From an uncultured Clostridia bacterium (lineage in GTDB: Bacteria > Bacillota > Clostridia > Christensenellales > CAG-138): a DNA stretch of 9,686 nt. Under the pieces are notes generated by a model, which was given only the letters and a program-made list of their open reading frames with translations, was not told the DNA's origin and searched no databases. Of this stretch, positions 1 through 5,806 are shown one piece after another (position 1 is the stretch's first letter; every line of letters starts with the position of its first letter). The position numbers and the translations under genes are program-made. The stretch spans positions 1 through 9,686 of the forward strand of contig CALEPU010000222.1 of the NCBI GenBank assembly GCA_937913075.1, given 5' to 3'.

Positions 1-735
1 AACAAGCAGCACCGCGGTCTTCGGCGCAAGCTTCATCAGCCCCTTTAATGCGTCTGTCGTCTTGCCCTTCGACCTTGCTTCGAGCAGCTTGCCCACGGTG
101 ATTAAAGTAAGTATCATCGCCGCCGACTCGAAATAGAAGCTCATCATGTACTTCATTACGGCTTCCGAGTCGCCGTCAACAGTGGCTCGCGTCATGGCAA
201 AGAGCACGCCTACGCTCCACAAAAACGATACTCCGCTGCCAAGGGCAACGAGCGTGTCCATATTGGGCGCGCGGTGCCAAAGCGCTTTGAAGCCGCTTTT
301 AAAAAACCTTGCGTTTATAAGCATTATCACCGCAGCGAGGAGCATCTGCACGAGCCCCATGGCAACGTGATTGTCGTTGAAAAAGGAGGGGAGAGGCCAG
401 CCCCACATCATGTGCCCCATCGAAAAATACATGAGAGGCAGCAGCAGTATTACGGAGGCGATGAGCCGCCTCAGCAGTACAGGCGTCTCGCGGTCCTTCA
501 AGGCCTCCTCGTCAGCCGAGGCTGCGGATGCGGACGCACCCTTTTTTGAAGCGCCGTAACCCGCCTTCTTCACCGCCGCGATTATCGCATCCGGGGAGGC
601 GGTTCCCTCGACTCCCATCGAATTGGTCAATAGGCTCACCGAACAGGCGGTCACGCCCGAAACCGCGTTTACCGCCTTCTCGACCCTCGCCGCACACGCC
701 GCGCAGCTCATGCCCGTTACGTTGTACTGCTCCAT
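1..735 (-). CDS. copA: Copper-exporting P1B-type ATPase CopA, N-terminal part (cut by window edge)
   Basis: This is the first 245 residues of a heavy-metal P-type ATPase that pumps Cu(I) out across the cytoplasmic membrane. An N-terminal HMA metal-binding domain carries GMSCAACA at residues 8-15, with copper-ligand cysteines C11 and C14. An Ala/Ser-rich linker (about 66-80) follows, then hydrophobic segments at about 88-105, 124-145, 160-181 and 199-220. The loop after the first segment is rich in Met, His and Trp (MGHMMWGW, 106-113), as in many Firmicute CopA proteins. NMDTLVALG (158-166) and YFESAAMILTLITVGKLLEA (201-220) are family signatures. The CPC motif, phosphorylation Asp and ATP-binding domain lie beyond the window. 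No stop interrupts the frame. The ATG at 735 has a GAGGG ribosome binding site (742-746) six bases upstream. It is divergent from the glycan operon and unrelated to it in function. Copper specificity is inferred from family signatures. Confidence 0.93.
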   Translation of the reverse strand, partial: MEQYNVTGMSCAACAARVEKAVNAVSGVTACSVSLLTNSMGVEGTASPDAIIAAVKKAGYGASKKGASASAASADEEALKDRETPVLLRRLIASVILLLPLMYFSMGHMMWGWPLPSFFNDNHVAMGLVQMLLAAVIMLINARFFKSGFKALWHRAPNMDTLVALGSGVSFLWSVGVLFAMTRATVDGDSEAVMKYMMSFYFESAAMILTLITVGKLLEARSKGKTTDALKGLMKLAPKTAVLLV

Positions 736-784
736 ATTGAGCCCTCACTATCGTTATTGTTAGACATTTTTAACCGTTATCACT

Positions 785-812
785 ATTATATCCCCCGCCC
801 GCAGATTGTCAA
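785..812 (-). promoter_or_regulatory. Consensus sigma-A promoter of copA
   Basis: Read on the minus strand, a perfect -35 TTGACA (807-812) is followed by a 16-base G-rich spacer (791-806) and a perfect -10 TATAAT (785-790). The start of transcription should fall near 778, giving a leader of about 40 bases before the copA ATG. The 16-base spacing is ordinary. It argues against a CueR/MerR-type promoter, which typically has a stretched 19-20 base spacer. Control by a repressor such as CsoR or CopY is possible, but I see no complete operator. Confidence 0.75.
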
Positions 813-823
813 CCGCCCTCTGC

Positions 824-965
824 CTTAACAGCGTTTTTGAATCTCGGCAGTTCAAGCGTTGGTTCGGCAAGAGCAAAATCGTCAATGAGGACGGCACGCC
901 GAAGGTCGTTTACCACGGCACTGACGCCGATTTCACGACCTTCGACGAGACCAAGGACCATCGGC
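824..965 (+). pseudogene. Remnant of a phage/mobile-element polyvalent protein (ADP-ribosyltransferase-like domain)
   Basis: In this frame the sequence reads FKRWFGKSKIVNEDGTPKVV, followed directly by YHGTDADFTTFDETK. This closely resembles the opening of ADP-ribosyltransferase domains in phage and conjugative-element polyvalent proteins (FxxWFGxSKVVDExGxPxVVYHGTxxxFxxFD). The resemblance is lost after about 950: the frame runs into unrelated residues and stops at 1012. The expected glycine-rich YFT region and the rest of the domain are missing. The frame is open upstream to 764, but the only start (TTG at 806) lies in the copA -35 box and lacks a ribosome binding site. I therefore read it as a decayed fragment left by a prophage or integrative element, not a functional gene. 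Its ends are approximate. The family call is from remembered motifs. Confidence 0.6.
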
Positions 966-1111
966 AAACTCAAAGCCGACCTCGTGCTTACCGACGGCAG
1001 AGCGGAGGGTAAACATCTTATGGCAAAGAAACAGCCGCGAATGTTTTTGGAAAAGGCAGGGATACAATCTCTTGCGCTCCAAAATTCAATATTTACGTAC
1101 AACATTCAATA
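966..1111. other. Intergenic stretch with no supported gene
   Basis: Between the polyvalent-protein remnant and the operon promoter there is no convincing gene. A frame at about 966-1139 reads IGKLKADLVLTDGRAEGKHL and onward, but it has no start with a ribosome binding site, no family I recognise, and runs through the downstream promoter. It may be further debris of the same lost element. No terminator hairpin, tRNA or insertion-sequence end is visible. Confidence 0.4.
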
Positions 1112-1113
1112 TT
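1084..1113 (+). repeat. 10-base direct repeat overlapping the operon -35 box
   Basis: ATTCAATATT occurs exactly at 1084-1093 and 1104-1113, so the two copies start 20 bases apart, close to two helical turns. The second copy overlaps the first two bases of the TTGCAA -35 element. Two identical sites on one face of the helix beside a promoter are the usual layout of a transcription-factor binding site. No regulator is encoded in the window. Regulatory function is inference, and the AT-rich composition raises the chance of coincidence. Confidence 0.45.
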
Positions 1114-1140
1114 GCAATCCTCGCCTTATTGTTATATAAT
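1112..1140 (+). promoter_or_regulatory. Sigma-A-type promoter of the glycan operon
   Basis: TTGCAA (1112-1117, four of six consensus bases) is separated by 17 bases from a perfect TATAAT (1135-1140). Transcription should begin near 1147, leaving about 60 bases of leader before the first ATG at 1209. The leader carries ATAAACT twice (1139-1145 and 1154-1160). This is the only good promoter seen for the rightward genes, which are otherwise packed with gaps of at most 62 bases, so it probably drives the whole operon. Confidence 0.6.
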
Positions 1141-1208
1141 AAACTGGTTATCTATAAACTCGGATATCTTGGGTCTTGGCTCCTTGCCGGGACACGGGGA
1201 GGATTTGT

Positions 1209-3185
1209 ATGAGTGCTAAAAGCGCCAATATAGAGCGTATATCGCGGGTCGTCCTGCTTATTTTGGTGGACACGATCTGCTGCTTTGCGGCGTATGCTTT
1301 CGCTACGTGGTTCCTGCATTCTGCGATCGAGGGAGGTTACGCCTTCCCCTTCCGTGCGCTCGGGGCCTCCGGTATGCGCGATTACTTCACTCTGACGCAG
1401 GTGATCATATTCACGGGCATATATATATTCGTGTTCGCTCTGTTCCGCCTTTACAGCAGCATTTGGCAGGTCAGCGGTCTGAGCGAGGGCATAATGATAA
1501 TCGCCGGCATAGGCGTCGGCACGCTCGTAAATCTCATAGTCAACTGGATGCCCGAGTGGGCGCTTTCCTTAAAGCCCGATTCTTCGGTGTTCAGGGTCAT
1601 GCGGGGCGTCGGCTTTCAAAATACCGCCAAGCCCGGATTGTTCCTTGCGGGGATGTCGCTCTGCGCCCTTATGTTCGTAACGAGATACGGCTATCGCATA
1701 GTCCGTAAAGCGATATCGGACTTTGGCACAAAGACGGCGACCGGCTCCAAGAAGGCTACGCTGATCGTCGGAGCGGGTTATTTCGGCGCATACGTGCTCT
1801 CACAGATAAAGAGCGGACAGTCCGCGCAGGAGTGCAACGCCGTTGCCTTTGTCGACGACAACCGCGCAAAGGTAGGAATGCGTATCGACGGAGTCAAGGT
1901 CATGGGTACCTCGGAGGATATCCCCTCGATAGTGCAGAAGAAGCGCATCGAGGAAATAATAATCGCCATTCCCTCCATATCGGCGCAGCGCAAGGCGGAG
2001 CTCGTGACCGTCTGCCGCGATACGAAGTGTCACGTGAGGCTCGTAACTCCCCTTTCGGAGCTCAACGATATACCCACCATGAACGACATAAGGGAAACGA
2101 ACATAACCGATATACTCTTCCGCCCCGAGGTCGATCTCGACGTTCGCAGTATAGAAGGGTATTTGGAGCACAAGACGGTGCTTGTCACAGGCGGCGGCGG
2201 TTCCATAGGCTCCGAGATATGCCGTCAGGTGGCGATGTTCTATCCCTCCAAGCTCATTATATTCGATATTTACGAGAACAATGCTTACGAGCTTTTGTGC
2301 GAGCTCAAACGGCGCCATCCGTGGATCAACGTGATAGTCCGCATAGGCTCCGTGCGCGATAAGGCAAGGCTCGACGCTGTAATGGATGAGTTCCATCCCG
2401 ATATAGTACTGCATACTGCGGCTCATAAGCACGTGCCCTTGATGGAGGAGAGCCCTGCGGAGGCGGTCAAGAACAACGTCTTCGGAACGAGGAACGTGCT
2501 TCGCTCGGCAGAGGCACACGGAGTAAAGCGCTTCGTTCAGCTCTCTACCGACAAGGCGGTAAACCCCACCAACGTGATGGGCGCGACAAAGCGCATCACG
2601 GAGCTTCTGGTTCAGCAGTTCGCAAAACGCAGTATAATGCGCTGCATGACGGTCAGGTTCGGCAACGTATTGGGCTCACACGGCAGCGTTATACCTCTGT
2701 TTGAAAGGCAGATAAAAGAGGGCGGTCCGGTGCTCGTCACCGATAAGGATATCACAAGGTATTTTATGACCATACCCGAGGCGGCGCAGCTTGTTTTGCA
2801 GGCGGGCGCGCTGGGGGAGACGGGCGCTATATACGTGCTCGATATGGGTCAGCCTGTCAAGATCTATGAGCTTGCCGAGAAGGTAATAAGGTTCCACGGC
2901 TATGAGCCCAACGTGGACATGCCCATTGAGATAGTGGGCCTGCGTCCCGGGGAGAAGATGTATGAGGAGCTTTTGACGCCGGACGAGCTCAACGCCATGG
3001 AGAAAACGGCGCACGGGCGCATTTTCAAGGCGCACCCCGAGCCGATCGACGATGAGGAATTCAATGAGAAGCTGGACGAGCTCCAAAGGCTTGCGGAGCT
3101 CGGCAGCAGCGGCGTGGTTGAGTGCATTGGCGAGATCGTGCCGAACTTCAACCACAAAAATAAGGACGAGAAGGAGATCGCCTGA
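1209..3185 (+). CDS. pglF: Membrane-anchored UDP-GlcNAc 4,6-dehydratase, PglF/CapD/WbpM type
   Basis: A 658-residue nucleotide-sugar dehydratase. The family removes water from UDP-GlcNAc to give the UDP-4-keto-6-deoxy sugar, the first step to UDP-diNAcBac. The N-terminus has four likely membrane segments (about 13-36, 62-82, 93-112, 143-160). A first Rossmann-like domain has GAGYFG at 188-193. The catalytic extended SDR domain has the NAD site TGGGGSIGSE at 327-336. LSTDKAVNP (445-453) and MGATKR (457-462) follow: Met457 replaces the usual SDR Tyr ahead of Lys461, the Ser-Met-Lys arrangement known for large WbpM/PglF-type enzymes. It is somewhat longer than typical homologues, partly because of a roughly 30-residue loop between segments 3 and 4. 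The ATG at 1209 is preferred over a TTG at 1176 because GGGGAGG (1196-1202) lies six bases upstream. The following aminotransferase, acetyltransferase and transferase genes support bacillosamine rather than another 6-deoxy sugar. Confidence 0.9.
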   Translation: MSAKSANIERISRVVLLILVDTICCFAAYAFATWFLHSAIEGGYAFPFRALGASGMRDYFTLTQVIIFTGIYIFVFALFRLYSSIWQVSGLSEGIMIIAGIGVGTLVNLIVNWMPEWALSLKPDSSVFRVMRGVGFQNTAKPGLFLAGMSLCALMFVTRYGYRIVRKAISDFGTKTATGSKKATLIVGAGYFGAYVLSQIKSGQSAQECNAVAFVDDNRAKVGMRIDGVKVMGTSEDIPSIVQKKRIEEIIIAIPSISAQRKAELVTVCRDTKCHVRLVTPLSELNDIPTMNDIRETNITDILFRPEVDLDVRSIEGYLEHKTVLVTGGGGSIGSEICRQVAMFYPSKLIIFDIYENNAYELLCELKRRHPWINVIVRIGSVRDKARLDAVMDEFHPDIVLHTAAHKHVPLMEESPAEAVKNNVFGTRNVLRSAEAHGVKRFVQLSTDKAVNPTNVMGATKRITELLVQQFAKRSIMRCMTVRFGNVLGSHGSVIPLFERQIKEGGPVLVTDKDITRYFMTIPEAAQLVLQAGALGETGAIYVLDMGQPVKIYELAEKVIRFHGYEPNVDMPIEIVGLRPGEKMYEELLTPDELNAMEKTAHGRIFKAHPEPIDDEEFNEKLDELQRLAELGSSGVVECIGEIVPNFNHKNKDEKEIA

Positions 3186-3205
3186 AAGGGCGCAGCGGTT
3201 TAATT

Positions 3206-4417
3206 ATGGCAAGGCTTTATCTCTCTCCGCCGTACATGGGCGGCGCAGAGCAAAAATACATAAACGAGGCTTTCGAGCGGAATTGGATAGCACCCCTCGG
3301 TTCAAACGTAGATGGTTTCGAGGAGGCCATGAAGCAGCGCATGGGCTGCGGCGAGGCTTTGGCTGTCGCGTCCGGCACCGCCGCTATTCACCTTGCTTTA
3401 AGGTATCTCGGCGTCGGAAGGGGCGATTACGTGCTCTGCTCCTCCATGACGTTCATCGGCAGTATGACCGCCATAATGTACCAGGGCGCAACTCCGGTGT
3501 TTATCGACTCCGAGGAGGACTCATGGAATATGTCGCCCAAGGCGCTTAGGAAGGCGCTCGCATGGTGCGCCTCAATAGGCAAGCTGCCCAAGGCCGTCAT
3601 AATAGTAGACCTTTTCGGGCATCCGGCGGATTATTCCGCGCTGCTGCCGATATGCGCCGAGTATGGCGTGCCGGTCGTCGAGGACGCCGCCGAGGCGCTT
3701 GGCGCCGAGCATCATATGCGTCCCTGCGGGCAGCCCGAGCCCTGCGGACAGGCAGGCGATTGCGGGTACGACAAGCCCTGCGGCACATTCGGCGTTATCA
3801 ACATACTCTCCTTCAACGGCAACAAGATAATCACCACCTCCGGCGGCGGCATGCTGCTGACCGAGGATAAGGCGGCAAGGGAAAAGATGCTCTTCTGGGC
3901 AACACAGGCGCGTGATAAGTCCCTCCATTACGAGCACACCGATTACGGCTACAACTACCGCATGTCCAATATCGACGCCGGCATTGGCAGGGGTCAGCTC
4001 GAGATACTCGACAAAAAGCTCGCGCTGCGACGCAGCATTTACGAGCGCTATATAGAGCTGCTGTCGGGCACAAGATACCGCGTCAAGCGAGATGCTTTCG
4101 GCGCAAAGCCTAACCACTGGCTGACTGTCGCCTCGATAGAGGGAGCGGATATAAGCCTCGTCGAGCACGTTGTCTCCTTTATGAACGAGCACGATATAGA
4201 GACCCGCCCCGCTTGGAAGCCGCTGCACATGCAGCCCGTCTTCCGCGATGCGCCGGCATTTTCCGAGCTTGGCAATGAAAAGGGTCCCGACGGCGATATC
4301 AACGCATACACCTGCGCTAAGCTGTTTGCAGGCGGTATCTGCCTGCCGAGCGGCGACGCCTTGACGCCCGAGCAGCAGAAGGAGGTCTGCCGTCTGCTCA
4401 ATGAGGCGCTGAAATAA
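3206..4417 (+). CDS. pglE: PLP-dependent UDP-4-keto-sugar aminotransferase, PglE type (DegT/DnrJ/EryC1 family)
   Basis: A 403-residue aspartate-aminotransferase-fold enzyme. It should transfer an amino group from glutamate to C4 of the keto sugar made by the preceding dehydratase. The N-terminal LYLSPPYMGGAEQKYINEAF is characteristic of the PglE subgroup. The cofactor-contact stretch VVEDAAEALG has Asp160, SFNGNKIITTSGGGM places the PLP Schiff-base lysine at Lys207, and QARDKSLHYEHTDYGYNYRM and GGICLPSG are further subgroup marks. Unusually, residues 173-196 form four hexapeptides with Cys at 174, 180, 186 and 192. The remembered C. jejuni enzyme has a single short loop here and its lysine near 184. 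The gene starts 20 bases after pglF. The nearest purine-rich element (AAGGG, 3186-3190) is 15 bases from the ATG, so the ribosome binding site is weak and translation may depend on coupling. A legionaminic-acid (LegC-like) role is less likely because no sialic-acid-type synthase is present. Confidence 0.92.
   Translation: MARLYLSPPYMGGAEQKYINEAFERNWIAPLGSNVDGFEEAMKQRMGCGEALAVASGTAAIHLALRYLGVGRGDYVLCSSMTFIGSMTAIMYQGATPVFIDSEEDSWNMSPKALRKALAWCASIGKLPKAVIIVDLFGHPADYSALLPICAEYGVPVVEDAAEALGAEHHMRPCGQPEPCGQAGDCGYDKPCGTFGVINILSFNGNKIITTSGGGMLLTEDKAAREKMLFWATQARDKSLHYEHTDYGYNYRMSNIDAGIGRGQLEILDKKLALRRSIYERYIELLSGTRYRVKRDAFGAKPNHWLTVASIEGADISLVEHVVSFMNEHDIETRPAWKPLHMQPVFRDAPAFSELGNEKGPDGDINAYTCAKLFAGGICLPSGDALTPEQQKEVCRLLNEALK
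3722..3793 (+). repeat. Four-unit 18-base tandem repeat inside pglE (Cys-Gly hexapeptides)
   Basis: Four consecutive 18-base units encode PCGQPE, PCGQAG, DCGYDK and PCGTFG. Every unit has Cys-Gly at positions 2-3, so cysteines recur every six residues (174, 180, 186, 192). Units 1, 2 and 4 begin with the same eight bases, CCCTGCGG; unit 3 has diverged to GATTGCGG. The last unit aligns with the single conserved (x)GTFG of ordinary family members, so the first three look like an in-frame tandem expansion that left the reading frame and PLP lysine intact. Confidence 0.8.
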
Positions 4418-4439
4418 AAGCTTCGTCAGGGGGAGGGTA

Positions 4440-5114
4440 ATGGTACTTGCTATCTACGGAAAGGGCGGTCTCGGGCATGAGATTTACGAGCTCGCGTACC
4501 GCATAAACGAAGCCGGCAGCCGCTTTGACGAGATATTGTTCGTCGACGATAACGCCTCGGCAAATCTCGATGAGGAGACCGGCGCAAGGGTCATGACCTG
4601 CGCCGAGGCTATGGAGGCGTTTCCCGCAGGCGAGCTCTTTTTCGCGATCGGCGTGGGTGAGCCCGATATACGCCATGCGCTGTACAAAAAGGTAACGGGC
4701 GCAGGCTATGCTGCGGCGACCCTCATACATCCCGGCGTCACGATACCCAACGGCTCCCGTGTTGAAGGAGCCATTATATGCCAATATGTTTTCATCTCCT
4801 GCAATGCAGCGGTCGGTCCCAATACTCTCGTCAACCCCTGTTCTTCAATAGGTCACAACAACATCATAGGCGAGAGTTGCGTCATAGCAAGCGGCTGTCA
4901 GCTTGCGGGCAACGTTTCGGTCGGGGAGCGCACCTTTGTCGGCATGTGCTCGGCGGTAAAGCAGGGCGTTAAAATCGGCAGCGACACAATAATCGGCATG
5001 AACACCGCTGTCAATAAGGATGTTCCCGACGGTATGCTGGCATACGGCGTGCCGGTGGAATACCGCAAAAGGGAAGAGGGGCAGACTGTTTTCGCGGTGT
5101 ATTCAAAGTCCTGA
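4440..5114 (+). CDS. pglD: UDP-amino-sugar N-acetyltransferase, PglD/NeuD-like left-handed beta-helix family
   Basis: A 224-residue acetyltransferase expected to acetylate the C4 amine of the PglE product with acetyl-CoA, giving UDP-N,N'-diacetylbacillosamine. The N-terminal alpha/beta domain opens with AIYGKGGLGHEI (4-15) and has a FVDDN strand. From about residue 95 a hexapeptide-repeat left-handed beta helix follows, with many I/V-G-x turns (VGPNTLV, IIGESCVI, VSVGERTFVG, VKIGSDTIIG). His139 in SIGHNNIIGE matches the catalytic base of PglD (His125 in C. jejuni). The following residue is Asn rather than the Glu I remember there. The C-terminal AYGVPVEYRK is a typical acetyl-CoA pocket end. 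The ATG at 4440 follows the purine-rich AGGGGGAGGG (4428-4437) and a 22-base gap after pglE. A NeuD-like O-acetyltransferase is the alternative; operon context favours PglD. Confidence 0.88.
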   Translation: MVLAIYGKGGLGHEIYELAYRINEAGSRFDEILFVDDNASANLDEETGARVMTCAEAMEAFPAGELFFAIGVGEPDIRHALYKKVTGAGYAAATLIHPGVTIPNGSRVEGAIICQYVFISCNAAVGPNTLVNPCSSIGHNNIIGESCVIASGCQLAGNVSVGERTFVGMCSAVKQGVKIGSDTIIGMNTAVNKDVPDGMLAYGVPVEYRKREEGQTVFAVYSKS

Positions 5115-5124
5115 TATGGGAAGC

Positions 5125-5162
5125 GGTTCCGTTTAGGAACGCAGGTTCCCGCAGGCGGTTCT
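5125..5162 (+). repeat. GGTTCC repeats and alternative small hairpins in the pglD-pglC gap
   Basis: The 62-base gap before pglC contains GGTTCC at 5125-5130 and 5144-5149, a related GGTTCT at 5157-5162, and the complementary GGAAC at 5136-5140. GGAAC can pair with the first copy (GTTCC-GTTTA-GGAAC, extendable with GCG/CGC and a one-base bulge) or with the second copy, but not with both. No U-run follows, so it is not a classic terminator. It could be a processing site or could modulate pglC translation; function is unproven. Confidence 0.4.
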
Positions 5163-5176
5163 GAGAGGGTCGTTCA

Positions 5177-5806
5177 ATGCAGACACGCAGGCCGGGCTTT
5201 TACGAAAGGTTCGTAAAGAGGGCGTTTGATATAGTCATTTCCGGCGCAGCGCTTATCGTGCTGTCGCCGCTGATGCTCATAGTTGCGCTTCTTGTCAGGA
5301 TAAAGCACGGCAGTCCCGTGCTCTTTGAACAGGAGCGTCCCGGGCTCAACGAAAAGAGCTTCTTTATGTATAAATTCCGCTCCATGACGAACGAGCGGGA
5401 TGAAAACGGCGAGCTTTTGCCCGACGCAGAGCGGCTGACGAAATTCGGCAGATTTTTAAGAGCGAGCTCGCTCGACGAGCTGCCCGAGCTTTGGAACATA
5501 TTAAAAGGCGATATCTCGCTCGTGGGTCCGCGCCCGCTGCTCGTCAAGTATCTGCCGCTCTACAACGAAAGGCAGCACATGCGCCACCTCGTCCGCCCGG
5601 GCATGACCGGCTGGGCGCAGGTGAACGGGCGCAATCTTGTTTCGTGGCATGATAAGTTTGAGCTGGACGTCTGGTATGCCGAGCATATCTCATTTGCTCT
5701 TGACGTTAAGATCTTCTTCATGACAATAATTAAGGTCATCAAGCGCGAGGGCATCAATTCCGGCTCCGCCGCCACGATGGAGGAATTCAGGGGGAACGGC
5801 GAGTGA
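5177..5806 (+). CDS. pglC: Monotopic phosphoglycosyl transferase, PglC type (initiating bacterial sugar transferase)
   Basis: A 209-residue small phosphoglycosyl transferase. It should move phospho-diNAcBac from UDP-diNAcBac to undecaprenyl phosphate at the cytoplasmic face, the committing membrane step. An N-terminal amphipathic KRAFD start leads into one hydrophobic re-entrant helix (about 14-36) with the Ser-Pro helix break in LSPLM. YKFRSM follows, then the catalytic Asp-Glu dyad in SLDELPEL (Asp100, Glu101; Asp93-Glu94 in C. jejuni PglC). VGPRPLLVKYLPLY, RPGMTGWAQVNGRN and KFELDVWY complete the family signature. The size is that of the minimal PglC class, without the extra membrane helices of WbaP-type enzymes. 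The tail TMEEFRGNG resembles the PglC end. GAGAGGG (5163-5169) lies seven bases before the ATG. The stop overlaps the next gene by four bases. Confidence 0.92.
   Translation: MQTRRPGFYERFVKRAFDIVISGAALIVLSPLMLIVALLVRIKHGSPVLFEQERPGLNEKSFFMYKFRSMTNERDENGELLPDAERLTKFGRFLRASSLDELPELWNILKGDISLVGPRPLLVKYLPLYNERQHMRHLVRPGMTGWAQVNGRNLVSWHDKFELDVWYAEHISFALDVKIFFMTIIKVIKREGINSGSAATMEEFRGNGE

Noticed and set aside
806..1012. 68-residue plus-strand frame considered as an intact small gene
   Set aside because: Its only start is a TTG inside the copA -35 box with no ribosome binding site, and family similarity stops abruptly after about 45 residues. It is kept only as a pseudogene remnant.
809..1105. 98-residue minus-strand frame in the intergenic region
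   Set aside because: It is antisense to the recognisable remnant, has no family signature, and ends in the copA promoter.
837..1139. 100-residue plus-strand frame starting at TTG
   Set aside because: It begins inside the remnant, has no ribosome binding site, no recognisable family, and runs through the operon promoter.
1176..1208. Upstream TTG start for pglF adding 11 residues
   Set aside because: The added residues (APCRDTGRIC) span the GGGGAGG ribosome binding site of the ATG at 1209 and do not resemble the family N-terminus.
1800..2519. 239-residue open frame on the minus strand
   Set aside because: It is antisense within the well-supported pglF gene, with no ribosome binding site or family signature; a by-product of GC-rich codon bias.
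1209..3185. PseB- or FlaA1-type short dehydratase (pseudaminic acid pathway)
   Set aside because: Those are soluble single-domain proteins of about 330 residues with a Tyr-x3-Lys site. This one has membrane segments, an extra Rossmann domain and Met in place of Tyr.
3722..3793. Repeat considered as a CRISPR fragment or a frameshifted insertion
   Set aside because: Units are contiguous without spacers, exactly 18 bases, and keep the frame and all downstream PglE motifs.
3572..4228. 218-residue open frame on the minus strand
   Set aside because: It is antisense within pglE, including the repeat region, and carries no recognisable motif.
5115..5176. Rho-independent terminator between pglD and pglC
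   Set aside because: Hairpins are short and no run of T follows; the operon clearly continues.
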